This document shows, one piece after another, positions 9,025 to 19,444 of a stretch of DNA of 64,000 nucleotides. This stretch comes from Mesonia sp. K7. Lineage in GTDB: Bacteria; Bacteroidota; Bacteroidia; Flavobacteriales; Flavobacteriaceae. The translations under genes were made by a program, and so were the position numbers. Position 1 is the stretch's first letter; each line of letters opens with the position of its first letter. The stretch spans positions 1 through 64,000 of the forward strand of contig NZ_QKQV01000007.1 in NCBI RefSeq assembly GCF_003233725.1. The letters are read 5' to 3'. Under the pieces are notes generated by a model that saw only the letters and a list, made by a program, of their open reading frames with translations, had not been told where the DNA came from and made no database searches.

Positions 9025-10263
9025 ATGCTGTACTATTTGTTTCAATATTTAGAAGAACAATACCAGTTTCCAGGAGCCCAGATATTTGAGTTTATCTCTT
9101 TTAGAGCGGCCATGGCTGTGATTTTTTCTTTGTTGATTTCTACCATTTTCGGTAAGAAAATTATCAATATTTTATTAGCAAAACAAGTAGGAGAAAGTGT
9201 AAGGGAGTTGGGTCTTGAAGGGCAATCAGAAAAAGCGGGAACTCCAACAATGGGGGGAATCATCATCATTATGGCAACGCTTATTCCTGTCTTGCTATTT
9301 TCCAAATTAGAAAACATCTATATCATTTTACTGATTGTGACCACACTTTGGATGGGAGCCATTGGTTTTTTAGACGATTATATCAAAACCTTTAAGAAAA
9401 ACAAAGAAGGCTTAAAGGGGAAATTCAAAGTATTTGGACAAGTTGGTTTAGGGATTATTGTTGGTGTCACGATGTATTTTCATCCCGATATCACCATTAA
9501 GGAAAAACCAAAAGTAGATCAAGTAGAAGTGGTAGAAAACACGATGGAAGTCCAAGAGAAAAGCTATAGCTCTGTCGAAGAAAAATCAATAAAAACAACA
9601 ATTCCGTTTTTTAAAAATAATGAGTTTGATTACGAAAGTCTCATCACCTGGATAAATCCAGCTTATGCCAAGTATGCTTGGTTGGTTTTTATTCCCATAG
9701 TGATTTTTATTGTGACTGCTATTTCCAACGGAGCGAATCTTACCGACGGTATCGATGGCTTAGCCGCAGGTTCGTCGGCAATTATTGTACTTACTTTAGG
9801 TCTGTTTGCTTGGGTTTCGGGTAATATTATTTTCTCCGATTACCTCAATATCATGAACATTCCCAATTCGGGTGAAATGACCATTTATATTGCTGCTTTT
9901 GCAGGAGCTTTAGTTGGGTTTTTATGGTACAATACCTATCCAGCACAAGTATTTATGGGTGATACCGGTAGTTTAACCATTGGTGGAATTATTGCGGTAT
10001 TGGCAATTGCTACCCGTAAGGAATTATTGATTCCTCTCTTATGCGGAATTTTCTTTGTCGAAAATTTATCGGTTATTCTTCAGGTAGGCTGGTTTAAGTA
10101 CACCCGAAAGAAAACAGGTACAGGAAGACGCATCTTTTTGATGTCGCCATTACACCACCATTACCAAAAACGAGGTTACCACGAAAGTAAAATTGTGGTT
10201 CGCTTCTGGATTGTAGGCGTATTCTTAGCCATTTTAACTGTCATTACCCTAAAACTAAGATAA
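9025..10263 (+). CDS. mraY: Phospho-N-acetylmuramoyl-pentapeptide transferase MraY
   Basis: Integral membrane enzyme that transfers phospho-MurNAc-pentapeptide to undecaprenyl phosphate, making lipid I. It has about ten membrane segments, the catalytic aspartates in [10 protein letters not shown] (Asp117/Asp118), the [10 protein letters not shown] loop at 238-247 and the C-terminal MSPLHHHYQ. At 412 aa it is about 50 residues longer than the E. coli enzyme. The extra part is a charged, Glu/Lys/Val-rich insert at about residues 158-210, after the segment ending YFHPDITI, as found in Bacteroidota MraY. Five bases separate it from murE. Confidence 0.96.
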   Translation: MLYYLFQYLEEQYQFPGAQIFEFISFRAAMAVIFSLLISTIFGKKIINILLAKQVGESVRELGLEGQSEKAGTPTMGGIIIIMATLIPVLLFSKLENIYIILLIVTTLWMGAIGFLDDYIKTFKKNKEGLKGKFKVFGQVGLGIIVGVTMYFHPDITIKEKPKVDQVEVVENTMEVQEKSYSSVEEKSIKTTIPFFKNNEFDYESLITWINPAYAKYAWLVFIPIVIFIVTAISNGANLTDGIDGLAAGSSAIIVLTLGLFAWVSGNIIFSDYLNIMNIPNSGEMTIYIAAFAGALVGFLWYNTYPAQVFMGDTGSLTIGGIIAVLAIATRKELLIPLLCGIFFVENLSVILQVGWFKYTRKKTGTGRRIFLMSPLHHHYQKRGYHESKIVVRFWIVGVFLAILTVITLKLR

Positions 10264-11600
10264 TGAGCAAACGATTGGTCATATTAGGAGGAGGAGAAAG
10301 TGGTGTAGGAACAGCTTTGTTGGGCAAGCAAAAAGGCTATGAAGTTTTTTTGTCTGATAAAGGTGTATTGACTGATAAATATAAAGAAGTTTTAAAAAAT
10401 GAGGCCATAGATTTTGAAGAGAATCAGCATACAGAAAAGAAAATACTAAATGCAGCTTTAGTGGTAAAAAGTCCGGGAATACCAGATAGTGCTTCATTAA
10501 TTGTTTCGCTTAAAGCGGAAAAGATACCCGTAATTTCTGAAATCGAGTTTGCTTCTTGGTTTACCGATGCTACCCTTGTGGGAATTACCGGAAGTAACGG
10601 AAAAACCACGGTAACGAGTTGGACAGATTATACCTTAAAAAAGGGTGGACTGGAAACTATTATGGCGGGAAATATTGGGGAAAGTTTCGCGAAAAGCGTA
10701 GCCACCAAAAACTCAGATTATTATGTGTTGGAGTTGAGTAGTTTTCAATTGGACGGAATCGAAAAGTTTCATCCGCATATTTCGGTGATTACCAATATCA
10801 CACCCGATCACCTCGATCGATACAATTATGATTTTGAGGCATATATCGCTTCTAAACTTAGGATTACCAAAAACCAAACCTCGGCAGATTATTTTATTTA
10901 CGATGCCGATGACAAAGCCATTTCTGGTTGGTTGGAAAAAAATGAGGTAAAAGCACAACAGCTTCCGCTCAAATTTGAAAAGCACAACCAAAACGGAGGC
11001 TATATAGACAACAACCAATTACATATAATTATTAACGATAACCATTTTACTATGCCACAAGACACCTTAGCACTAAAAGGCCAACACAACACCAAAAATG
11101 CAATGGCAGCAGCAACAGTTGCACAGCTTCTCAAAATTAGAAAACAAACCATTAGAGAGAGTTTAGAACGTTTTCACGGAGTAGAACACCGTTTAGAGTT
11201 TGTGCTAAAAATCAATAACGTACAATACATCAACGACTCTAAAGCAACCAACGTCAACGCAACTTATTATGCATTAGAAAGTATGAAATCAGACACGGTT
11301 TGGATTGTCGGAGGAGTAGATAAAGGAAATGATTACAGCGAGTTGCTTCCTTTTGTGAATGAAAAAGTAAAAGCTATTATTTGTTTAGGCTTAGACAACC
11401 AAAAAATCATCGATGCTTTTAGTAATTGTGTCGACCTGATCATAGAAACCAACAGTATGGAAGAAGCAGTGCATCAAGCTTACCATATTGCCGAAAAAGG
11501 CAATAATGTGTTGCTTTCTCCAGCTTGTGCGAGTTTTGATTTGTTTAAGAATTACGAAGAACGAGGCAGACAATTTAAAGAACAAGTAAGAAGATTATAA
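10263..11600 (+). CDS. murD: UDP-N-acetylmuramoyl-L-alanine: D-glutamate ligase
   Basis: Cytoplasmic Mur ligase that adds D-glutamate to UDP-MurNAc-L-Ala. The 445-aa product begins with a Rossmann-like UDP-binding motif (LGGGESGVGTA), has the ATP motif GSNGKTT near residue 113 and the conserved ITNITPDHLDRY and INDSKATN blocks that distinguish MurD from its sister ligases. It starts on the last base of the mraY stop codon (TAATG) and ends three bases before ftsW. Confidence 0.96.
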   Translation: MSKRLVILGGGESGVGTALLGKQKGYEVFLSDKGVLTDKYKEVLKNEAIDFEENQHTEKKILNAALVVKSPGIPDSASLIVSLKAEKIPVISEIEFASWFTDATLVGITGSNGKTTVTSWTDYTLKKGGLETIMAGNIGESFAKSVATKNSDYYVLELSSFQLDGIEKFHPHISVITNITPDHLDRYNYDFEAYIASKLRITKNQTSADYFIYDADDKAISGWLEKNEVKAQQLPLKFEKHNQNGGYIDNNQLHIIINDNHFTMPQDTLALKGQHNTKNAMAAATVAQLLKIRKQTIRESLERFHGVEHRLEFVLKINNVQYINDSKATNVNATYYALESMKSDTVWIVGGVDKGNDYSELLPFVNEKVKAIICLGLDNQKIIDAFSNCVDLIIETNSMEEAVHQAYHIAEKGNNVLLSPACASFDLFKNYEERGRQFKEQVRRL

Positions 11601-11603
11601 ATT

Positions 11604-12839
11604 TTGGCGATCAGCACCAACATATCAAAAAAGAATATTTTTTATTACCTCAAAGGGGATAAGATGATTTGGGCATTGACCGTGCTTTTAGCGATATTTT
11701 CTTTTATTCCGGTCTATAGTTCCAGTAGCAACTTGGCTTACCTTTATGGAGACGGTGGTACTTTTGGCTACTTGCTGAAGCATTTTGTTCACCTCTTCTT
11801 AGGCTTTGTCATGCTCTTTTTTGTGCATAAAATACCCTATCATTATTTCAAGGCATTTTCTATTTTACTCATGCCGGTGATTGTCGTATTGCTTGTTTAT
11901 ACTTTAGCTCAAGGTGAAACGATGGGCGGAGCAAATGCAAGCCGTTGGATAAAAATCCCATTTTTAGGTGCAGGTTTCCAGACTTCAAACGTAGCATCGG
12001 TGGTTTTGATGATTTATGTGGCAAGGTATTTATCAAAAATCTATCAAAAAGAAATCACTTTTAAAGAAACACTGCTTCCGCTTTGGGTGCCGGTGGGTAT
12101 CGTTTTGGCATTAATATTACCAGCAAACTTTTCGACTACAGCGATTATATTTTCTATGGTGATTGTACTGGTATTTTTAGGAGGTTATCCGTTAAAATAT
12201 ATTGGAATTATCTTATTGGCTGGACTTATTGCATTGTCTTTATTTGTGCTTGCGGCAAAAGCATTTCCAGATGTTTTTCTGAACCGTGTAGACACATGGA
12301 TAAGTCGTGTCGAAAACTTTACCAAAGAAGGAGATTCAAAAGAAGATTACCAAATAGAAAGAGCAAAAATAGCAATTGCCAATGGTGGTTTTGCAGGTGA
12401 AGGCATCGGAAAAAGTATCCAACGTAACTTTTTACCCCAATCTTCCTCCGATTTTATTTTTGCCATTATTATAGAGGAAATGGGACTTATTGGTGGTTTT
12501 GGGGTGATGTTAGCTTACTTGCTGATCCTATTTCGACTAGTGATTATTTCTACCAAAGCGAATACTATTTTCGGAAAACTGCTCGTCATAGGGGTTGGTT
12601 TACCTATTATTTTTCAGGCTTTGATCAATATGGCAGTTGCGGTCGAGTTGTTTCCCGTTACAGGGCAAACTTTACCACTAATTAGTAGCGGAGGAACTTC
12701 TATTTGGATGACGTGTATTGCGTTGGGAATTGTACAAAGTGTAAGTGCAAAACGCGAAGAGATTAGAGAAAAGGAAGAATCAGAAAATGCGGAAAGCAGT
12801 ATTGAAAATCCGCTAGATATATTGAGTGAAACATTATGA
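11604..12839 (+). CDS. ftsW: Septal peptidoglycan polymerase FtsW
   Basis: SEDS-family glycosyltransferase that polymerises lipid II at the septum as partner of FtsI. The 411-aa product is mostly membrane segments and carries the SEDS landmarks: the periplasmic [13 protein letters not shown] block, the long central loop with [15 protein letters not shown] and [17 protein letters not shown], and [10 protein letters not shown] near the end. The start is TTG at 11604; an internal ATG at MIWAL would remove about 20 residues. It overlaps murG by four bases. Confidence 0.95.
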   Translation: MAISTNISKKNIFYYLKGDKMIWALTVLLAIFSFIPVYSSSSNLAYLYGDGGTFGYLLKHFVHLFLGFVMLFFVHKIPYHYFKAFSILLMPVIVVLLVYTLAQGETMGGANASRWIKIPFLGAGFQTSNVASVVLMIYVARYLSKIYQKEITFKETLLPLWVPVGIVLALILPANFSTTAIIFSMVIVLVFLGGYPLKYIGIILLAGLIALSLFVLAAKAFPDVFLNRVDTWISRVENFTKEGDSKEDYQIERAKIAIANGGFAGEGIGKSIQRNFLPQSSSDFIFAIIIEEMGLIGGFGVMLAYLLILFRLVIISTKANTIFGKLLVIGVGLPIIFQALINMAVAVELFPVTGQTLPLISSGGTSIWMTCIALGIVQSVSAKREEIREKEESENAESSIENPLDILSETL

Positions 12840-13924
12840 GCAGTCCAAGATTTATCATATCAGGAGGAGGAACAGGAGGACATATATTTCCGGCAATTGC
12901 GATTGCAGATGAACTGAAATCGAGATTTCCTGAAGCAGACATTTTATTTGTAGGAGCCAAAGATCGTATGGAAATGCAAAAAGTTCCTGCGGCAGGTTAT
13001 CCTATCAAGGGACTTTGGATTAGTGGAATCCAACGTAAGTTGACGTTAGATAACTTAAGCTTTCCGTTAAAGCTTATCAAGAGTATTGCTAAATCACGTC
13101 AGATCATCAAGCAATTTAAGCCTGATGTAGTGATTGGTACGGGTGGTTTTGCAAGCGGTCCGTTGCTAAGGGCGGCTAACCAAAAAAAGGTTCCTACCGT
13201 TATTCAAGAGCAAAATTCTTATGCAGGGGTAACCAACAAATGGGTGGCAGCAAAAGCTAATGCCATTTGTGTGGCCTATGACGGAATGGAAAAATATTTT
13301 CCGAAGCATAAACTCAGGTTCACAGGGAACCCTGTGAGACAGGATTTGTTGGAAATCAATTCAAAAAGGGAGAAAGCCATCAGCTATTTTGAGTTAGACC
13401 AAAACAAAAAAACACTCTTGGTTTTAGGGGGAAGTCTAGGTGCTCGAACCATCAACGAATTGATAGAGAAACACCTGGATTTTTTCGAGGAACAAGATAT
13501 TCAGGTTGTTTGGCAAACAGGCAAGTTATATTTCGATCGATTTCAGCAATATAATGACAAAAAGCATGTCAAAGTGCACCAGTTTCTTGATAAAATGGAT
13601 TATGCTTACGCTTGTGCGGATTTAATTATTTCACGTTCGGGAGCAGGTACGGTAAGCGAGTTGTGTGTGGTAGGAAAACCGGTCATTTTTATTCCTTCAC
13701 CAAATGTAGCTGAAGATCATCAAACCAAAAATGCCAAAGCCATTGCAGAAAAAGAAGCAGCAATTTTACTGAAAGAATCGGAGTTGGAAAACTTTTTCAA
13801 ATCCCTTTTTCTCGCTTTAATGAACGACGAAAAGAAGCAGAAGAAAATGGCGAAAAACATACAAGATTTGGCCAAGCCAAATGCAACCAGAGATATTGTC
13901 AACGAAATTATTAAACTATTGTAA
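12836..13924 (+). CDS. murG: UDP-GlcNAc: lipid I N-acetylglucosaminyltransferase MurG
   Basis: Peripheral inner-membrane GT28 enzyme that adds GlcNAc to lipid I to give lipid II, the FtsW substrate. The 362-aa product shows the N-terminal glycine-rich loop [13 protein letters not shown] (residues 8-20), [17 protein letters not shown] and the UDP-GlcNAc-binding [12 protein letters not shown] followed by [15 protein letters not shown]. It overlaps ftsW by four bases and ends eight bases before murC. Confidence 0.96.
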   Translation: MSSPRFIISGGGTGGHIFPAIAIADELKSRFPEADILFVGAKDRMEMQKVPAAGYPIKGLWISGIQRKLTLDNLSFPLKLIKSIAKSRQIIKQFKPDVVIGTGGFASGPLLRAANQKKVPTVIQEQNSYAGVTNKWVAAKANAICVAYDGMEKYFPKHKLRFTGNPVRQDLLEINSKREKAISYFELDQNKKTLLVLGGSLGARTINELIEKHLDFFEEQDIQVVWQTGKLYFDRFQQYNDKKHVKVHQFLDKMDYAYACADLIISRSGAGTVSELCVVGKPVIFIPSPNVAEDHQTKNAKAIAEKEAAILLKESELENFFKSLFLALMNDEKKQKKMAKNIQDLAKPNATRDIVNEIIKLL

Positions 13925-13932
13925 ATAAGCGC

Positions 13933-15291
13933 TTGAAAAATTTAAGTCACATACAGCATTTTGTATTTCTCGGCATCGGTGGAATAGGAATGAGTGCCAT
14001 TGCACGTTATTTTGCGCTGCAAAACAAGCAAGTTTGTGGTTATGACAGAACACAAACCCAACTGACGACGACCTTGCAAAATGAAGGAGTAGATGTGATT
14101 TATACGCAAGAGATACAGCAGCTATTCGTAAATAAAAATATTGAAAAAGAAAACACCATAGTGATATTTACTCCCGCTGTTTCAAAGGATAATCTTTTGT
14201 ATATCTATTTCCTTGAAAAAGGATTTAGGATGATGAAACGAGCACAGATTTTAGGCGAAATCACAAAAGATTTACCAACTTTAGCGGTTGCTGGTACCCA
14301 TGGGAAAACCACGACAACTGCCATCTTAGCACATATTTTGAAACAGTGTGGAGTTAAATTAACCGCTTTTCTGGGCGGAATTTCAGAAAATTATAAGACC
14401 AATTTTATCTCAGACGGGAACGAAGTGGTTGTAGTAGAAGCCGACGAGTTTGATCGCTCTTTTCTGCAACTCACGCCAAATATTGCAGCCATCACTTCTA
14501 TGGATGCCGATCATTTGGATATTTACCAAGAAAGAAACCTATTAGAGACTTCGTTTAGAGACTTTGCAGCAAAAGTAAGTTCAGAAGATTTGTATGTTGC
14601 TCAAGGTTTGCCTTTACAAGGGAAAACTATTGGTTTTGAAGCCTCAGCGGATATTCATATCACAAACATCAAAATAAAAAACGGAACTTACATTTTCGAT
14701 GTGATTTCACAAGATTTTCAACTTACAAACATCCAGTCTTTTTTGCCGGGAAGGCATAATCTTTTTAATGCCACAGTTGCAATTGTTTTGGCAATTGCTT
14801 TTGGATTAGATGCTACAGAAGTAGCGTCAAAAGTAGAAAGTTTTAAAGGGGTAGAACGAAGATTTACCTACCACCTCAAAACCAATAATTTGTTAATTAT
14901 TGAAGATTATGCTCATCATCCAAACGAAATCAGTGCGGTATATGAGGCAGCACGAGAATTATATCCCAATAAAAAAATAAGTGTGATTTTTCAGCCGCAT
15001 TTATATAGCCGAACCAAAGATTTTGCAGACGATTTTGCTACTAGTTTAAGTGCTTTTGATGAGGTAAACTTATTAGAAATTTACCCAGCTAGAGAAATAC
15101 CCATCGAGGGAATTAACGCCCAGTTTTTATTAGAAAAAATCAATAATAAAGATAAAAAAATAGTCAAAAAAGAAGCATTGTCTGCTCTTGTGAAACACAG
15201 TGATGCACAAGTGTTTATGTTTTTGGGTGCAGGAGATATTGGTGACGAAGTACCAAAAGTTATAAAAAAATTACCGTATGAAAAAGTTTAA
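13933..15291 (+). CDS. murC: UDP-N-acetylmuramate: L-alanine ligase
   Basis: First Mur ligase of the pathway, adding L-alanine to UDP-MurNAc. The 452-aa product has the Rossmann-like start FLGIGGIGMSAIARYF, the ATP motif GTHGKTTT near residues 121-128 and the conserved DYAHHPNEI and FQPHLYSRT. GTHGKTT, with His in place of Asn, is typical of MurC and Mpl; the cluster position and DYAHHP favour MurC. The start is TTG at 13933. It overlaps ftsQ by 14 bases. Confidence 0.95.
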   Translation: MKNLSHIQHFVFLGIGGIGMSAIARYFALQNKQVCGYDRTQTQLTTTLQNEGVDVIYTQEIQQLFVNKNIEKENTIVIFTPAVSKDNLLYIYFLEKGFRMMKRAQILGEITKDLPTLAVAGTHGKTTTTAILAHILKQCGVKLTAFLGGISENYKTNFISDGNEVVVVEADEFDRSFLQLTPNIAAITSMDADHLDIYQERNLLETSFRDFAAKVSSEDLYVAQGLPLQGKTIGFEASADIHITNIKIKNGTYIFDVISQDFQLTNIQSFLPGRHNLFNATVAIVLAIAFGLDATEVASKVESFKGVERRFTYHLKTNNLLIIEDYAHHPNEISAVYEAARELYPNKKISVIFQPHLYSRTKDFADDFATSLSAFDEVNLLEIYPAREIPIEGINAQFLLEKINNKDKKIVKKEALSALVKHSDAQVFMFLGAGDIGDEVPKVIKKLPYEKV

Positions 15292-15994
15292 AGAACTCTT
15301 CTTTTTTTTGGTGTTGTTGGGCGTCATTGCTTTTCTCTACAGCTTTTCTGTAAAGAGAAATGCCAAGAAACCCATAGCAGAAATTGCTATCGAATTTACC
15401 AACGGTGACAATTTATATATCAACGAATTAGACGTTAATAACTTGTTGATACAAAATAAGACCGAGTTTAAAAATCAATCAAAAGATGTTTTAGATTTGA
15501 ATGAGTTGGAGCGTAAACTCGAAAAAAATCCAATGATTTACGATGCAGAAGTTTACATAGATGTCGAAGGAAAATTAGGGGCAATTATCACACAAAGACA
15601 ACCTGTGGCAAGGGTTTTTGGAGAACAAGGGTTTTACATCGATACGCATGGTGAAAAAATGCCTTTATCAGAGAATTATGCAGCGAGAGTTCCGTTGGTG
15701 AAAAATGTGAGTGAGAAACAGATGATGGCAATTCATCCTTTTCTGATGAAAATTCAAGAAGATGAGTTTTTGAAAAAAGAAGTCATCGCCATGAGTATAG
15801 AAAAAAACAACGAATTGGTTTTGTTGCTGCGCGATTACGATTTTGAAGTTTTTTTTGGCAAGCTTCAGCAAATAGATGAAAAAGTAGAAAAACTAAAAGT
15901 GTTTTGTCAAAACTATAGTCAACAACCAGTAAAAGTAGCTTACGACAAAATCAGTTTAAAGTATAAAAATCAAGTAGTAGGTACTAGAAAATAA
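15278..15994 (+). CDS. ftsQ: Cell division protein FtsQ/DivIB
   Basis: Bitopic division protein of 238 aa: a short cytoplasmic tail, a membrane segment at about residues 7-24, then a periplasmic POTRA-like region (about 35-105, ending with the family signature AIITQRQPVARVF) and a beta domain. FtsQ bridges FtsL/FtsB to the divisome. Sequence conservation is low, so the call depends on topology, the QRQPVARV motif and the place between murC and ftsA. It overlaps murC by 14 bases. Confidence 0.92.
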   Translation: MKKFKELFFFLVLLGVIAFLYSFSVKRNAKKPIAEIAIEFTNGDNLYINELDVNNLLIQNKTEFKNQSKDVLDLNELERKLEKNPMIYDAEVYIDVEGKLGAIITQRQPVARVFGEQGFYIDTHGEKMPLSENYAARVPLVKNVSEKQMMAIHPFLMKIQEDEFLKKEVIAMSIEKNNELVLLLRDYDFEVFFGKLQQIDEKVEKLKVFCQNYSQQPVKVAYDKISLKYKNQVVGTRK

Positions 15995-16006
15995 CCTGAA
16001 TTAAGA

Positions 16007-17377
16007 ATGGAAAATAACCAAATTGCAGTAGGATTAGACATTGGAACTACAAAAATTGTAGCCATGATTGGTCGCAATAATGAGTACGGTAAAATGGAAA
16101 TTCTTGGGGTAGGAAAATCAAAGAGTTTGGGTGTTCATCGCGGTGTGGTCAACAATATTACGCAAACCATACAGTCGATACAGCAAGCTGTACAAGAAGC
16201 AGAAGACAATTCTGGGGTGAAGATAGAAGATGTGGTCGTTGGTATCGCTGGTCAGCATATTAGAAGTTTGCAACATAGCGATTACATCACTAGGCCTAAT
16301 TCAGACGAGGTAATTAGTGCCAAAGATATCGATAAGCTCTGCAATCAGGTACACAAATTGGTCATGCTTCCGGGAGAGGAAATTATCCATGTGTTGCCGC
16401 AAGAATTTAAAGTAGACGGTCAAGCCGAAATCAATGAACCGATCGGAATGTATGGCGGAAGGTTAGAAGCCAATTTCCACGTGGTAGTGGGGCAGATTTC
16501 TTCGATAAGAAATATTGGCAGGTGTGTAAAGAGTGCAGGTTTAGAGCTTTCAGGGGTAACTTTAGAACCACTGGCTTCCGCGCAAGCGGTCTTGAGCCAA
16601 GAAGAAAAAGAAGCAGGAGTTGCGCTCATCGATATTGGTGGCGGAACAACCGATCTCGCTATTTTTAAAGACGGTATTATCCGACATACGGCTGTCATCC
16701 CTTTTGGTGGAAATGTGATTACAGAAGATATCAAAGAAGGTTGTTCGATTATTGAGAAGCAGGCTGAGATGCTAAAAATAAAATTTGGTTCGGCTTGGCC
16801 AGGAGAAAACAAAGACAATGAGATTGTTTCTATTCCCGGACTCAGGGGTAGAGAGCCAAAAGAAATTACACTAAAAAACCTTTCTAAGATCATACATTAC
16901 CGTGTGGTTGAAATTATCGAACAGGTTTATTTGGAAATCAAAAATTACGGCCACGAAGAACAAAAGAAAAAACTTATTGCCGGTATTGTGATTACAGGAG
17001 GAGGAGCACAACTCAAACACCTCAAGCAATTGGTAGAGTACATTACGGGGATGGATACGAGAGTAGGCTTTCCTAACGAACATTTGGCTGGTGATACGAG
17101 CGAAGAGGCAACTAGCCCGATGTTTGCCACGGCAGTTGGTTTGGTGATGAACAGTTTAGAGAAAAAGAAAAATAAAGAAAACGATTCTGACCAAGATAAA
17201 GAAGTAGAGGAAAAAGTTACGGAAGGCGCCAAAGAAATGAATGTTGATGCAGCCACACCGTCAGAAAATACCATAGAAGAGGAAGAGCAAAAACCATCTT
17301 CTAAAAAGGAAATCAGAAAAAATATTTTCGAAAAATGGTTCGAAAACTTTAAAGATTTTTTAGACAACGCAGAATAA
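16007..17377 (+). CDS. ftsA: Cell division protein FtsA
   Basis: Actin-like ATPase that ties FtsZ filaments to the membrane and recruits later division proteins. The 456-aa product begins with the phosphate-1 motif VGLDIGTTKI (residues 8-17), has phosphate-2 IDIGGGTTDLA near 208-218 and the adenosine motif IVITGGGAQLK. The tail is a highly charged linker (about 385-430) followed by an amphipathic helix, IFEKWFENFKDFL, fitting a membrane-targeting sequence. It is spaced 12 bases after ftsQ and 47 bases before ftsZ. Confidence 0.96.
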   Translation: MENNQIAVGLDIGTTKIVAMIGRNNEYGKMEILGVGKSKSLGVHRGVVNNITQTIQSIQQAVQEAEDNSGVKIEDVVVGIAGQHIRSLQHSDYITRPNSDEVISAKDIDKLCNQVHKLVMLPGEEIIHVLPQEFKVDGQAEINEPIGMYGGRLEANFHVVVGQISSIRNIGRCVKSAGLELSGVTLEPLASAQAVLSQEEKEAGVALIDIGGGTTDLAIFKDGIIRHTAVIPFGGNVITEDIKEGCSIIEKQAEMLKIKFGSAWPGENKDNEIVSIPGLRGREPKEITLKNLSKIIHYRVVEIIEQVYLEIKNYGHEEQKKKLIAGIVITGGGAQLKHLKQLVEYITGMDTRVGFPNEHLAGDTSEEATSPMFATAVGLVMNSLEKKKNKENDSDQDKEVEEKVTEGAKEMNVDAATPSENTIEEEEQKPSSKKEIRKNIFEKWFENFKDFLDNAE

Positions 17378-17424
17378 AAAGAAGCTAAGAAAAAGAAAAA
17401 AGATAAACCCAAAAATAAATTATT

Positions 17425-19362
17425 ATGAGCAGCACAGATTTTGACATTTCATTCGATCTCCCCAAAAACCAATCCAATGTGATCAAAGTAATTGGAGTTG
17501 GCGGCGGCGGCTCTAATGCCATCAATCACATGTTTGAGCAAGGTATTAAAGGAGTAGACTTTGTGGTATGTAATACCGATGCACAAGCCCTACAAAACAG
17601 TCCTGTGCCCATTAAAATTCAATTGGGTGTTAACCTTACCGAAGGTTTAGGTGCAGGTGCAAATCCAGAAGTAGGGGAAAAAGCAGCTTTAGAAAGTTTC
17701 GACGAACTTAAAAATATGCTCACCACCAATACAAAAATGGTTTTTATCACGGCTGGAATGGGTGGCGGAACGGGAACGGGAGCAGCACCAATTATCGCTA
17801 AGCAAGCCAAAGATATGGATATCTTAACGGTGGGTATTGTAACCATTCCGTTTATGTTTGAGGGTAAAACCAGAAACGAACAAGCACAAATTGGTGTAGA
17901 AAAACTACGTAAAAATGTAGATTCGCTTATCGTCATCAACAACAACAAGCTTAGAGAAGTATACGGAAATTTAGGGTTTAAAGCCGGTTTCTCAAAAGCA
18001 GATGAGGTTTTAGCTACCGCTTCACGCGGAATTGCAGAAGTTATCACGCACCACTATACACAAAACATCGATTTACGTGACGCCAAAACCGTTCTTGCCA
18101 ATAGCGGAACAGCGATTATGGGTTCTGCGGTAGCTTCAGGAACCAATCGTGCACAATTGGCTATCAGCAAAGCATTGGATTCACCATTGCTAAATGACAA
18201 TAAAATACAAGGTGCCAAAAACGTATTGCTATTGATTGTTTCCGGCTCTGAAGAAATTACGATTGATGAAATCGGAGAAATCAACGACCACATCCAGCAA
18301 GAAGCGGGTCACAGTGCCAATATCATCATGGGTGTTGGTGACGACGAGAGTTTAGAAGACTCTATTTCGGTTACCATTATTGCCACGGGTTTTAACCTTG
18401 AGCAACAAAACGTGATTGTAAATACCGAGGCAAAAAAAATCATTCATACGTTAGAAGATGAACAAAAGGCAGAACACGATTTGTCTCCGAAGTCTACAGG
18501 AATGAGCAAACCTGTTTCACAACCACTTCCAAAGGAGGAGGAACAAGTGCAAAACAGAATTGTTCATACCTTAGAAGAAGAAGTTCAGCCCGTAACAAAA
18601 GTAAAAGAAGTAAAAAATGAAAATTCGCTTGAAGCGGAAATGAATTTGATTCCCACTTCAGAATTGATTAGAAATATGGAAGTTTCTTACGAAGAAATTA
18701 ACTACAACGAAGAAGATTTTGTGATTATCGATACAACAGAAGACATTCAAGAAATTGAAGTGAATAATGCGGTAGAAGTTGAGAGTGATTTTAAGGAAGA
18801 ACAGAACTTATTTTCGTTTGATTTTCCGATGGAAAAAGAAGAGAAGAAAATACCTGTCGAAAGTGAGGAAAAAGTGGTGTATCGTTTAGATGATGATACA
18901 GAAGCTAAACAAACACCAAAAGCGGAAGAAAATGTAAACAATGATGAAGCGGTAAAATATAATCTTGATGATTATATGGAGTTAGAAGAAAAACTGACCA
19001 ATGCTCAACCAAGTGTACAAGAACCAAAGGAAGAAATCAAAGTAGAAACAAAAGAAATTCCAGCGAAAGCGGAAGAAAAAGCAGACGAAGAAATAGATCC
19101 TTTTAACAATCCAATTTCAGAAGAGCTGATAGCCAGAGCTGCAGAACGTCGGGCAAAGATGAAAAACTTTAATTATAAGTTTAGAAACCAAGCCAATATC
19201 GACGAGATTGAGAAACAACCAGCTTACAAAAGAGCAGGAATGGAATTGGACAACGATAAAAAACCATCCGAAAAACTTTCAAGAACATCGGTAAGCAATG
19301 ATAGCAATGATGAAATAAGTTTACGTACCAACAACTCTTTTCTACACGATAATGTAGACTAA
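17425..19362 (+). CDS. ftsZ: Cell division GTPase FtsZ with long C-terminal extension
   Basis: Tubulin homologue that forms the Z ring. The GTPase core (about residues 15-335) has the glycine-rich loop GGGGSNA at 26-32 and the tubulin signature GGGTGTG at 113-119. At 645 aa the protein is far longer than E. coli FtsZ (383 aa). The excess is an acidic Glu/Lys/Val-rich linker of some 260 residues. It is followed by QPAYKRAG at about 598-605, which resembles the conserved FtsA-binding peptide, and then 40 further polar residues. A terminator follows at 19386. Confidence 0.97.
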   Translation: MSSTDFDISFDLPKNQSNVIKVIGVGGGGSNAINHMFEQGIKGVDFVVCNTDAQALQNSPVPIKIQLGVNLTEGLGAGANPEVGEKAALESFDELKNMLTTNTKMVFITAGMGGGTGTGAAPIIAKQAKDMDILTVGIVTIPFMFEGKTRNEQAQIGVEKLRKNVDSLIVINNNKLREVYGNLGFKAGFSKADEVLATASRGIAEVITHHYTQNIDLRDAKTVLANSGTAIMGSAVASGTNRAQLAISKALDSPLLNDNKIQGAKNVLLLIVSGSEEITIDEIGEINDHIQQEAGHSANIIMGVGDDESLEDSISVTIIATGFNLEQQNVIVNTEAKKIIHTLEDEQKAEHDLSPKSTGMSKPVSQPLPKEEEQVQNRIVHTLEEEVQPVTKVKEVKNENSLEAEMNLIPTSELIRNMEVSYEEINYNEEDFVIIDTTEDIQEIEVNNAVEVESDFKEEQNLFSFDFPMEKEEKKIPVESEEKVVYRLDDDTEAKQTPKAEENVNNDEAVKYNLDDYMELEEKLTNAQPSVQEPKEEIKVETKEIPAKAEEKADEEIDPFNNPISEELIARAAERRAKMKNFNYKFRNQANIDEIEKQPAYKRAGMELDNDKKPSEKLSRTSVSNDSNDEISLRTNNSFLHDNVD

Positions 19363-19385
19363 AGTAAACTTATATGGTCATGGTT

Positions 19386-19417
19386 AACCCGAAGTTGATG
19401 ATCACTTCGGGTTTTTT
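19386..19417 (+). terminator. Rho-independent terminator closing the dcw operon
   Basis: A perfect 10-bp stem, AACCCGAAGT with ACTTCGGGTT, an 8-base loop and a T run. It lies 24 bases after the ftsZ stop and separates ftsZ from yqeY. Confidence 0.9.
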
Positions 19418-19444
19418 ATTTATCTTCGTAAAAATTTTTGAAAA

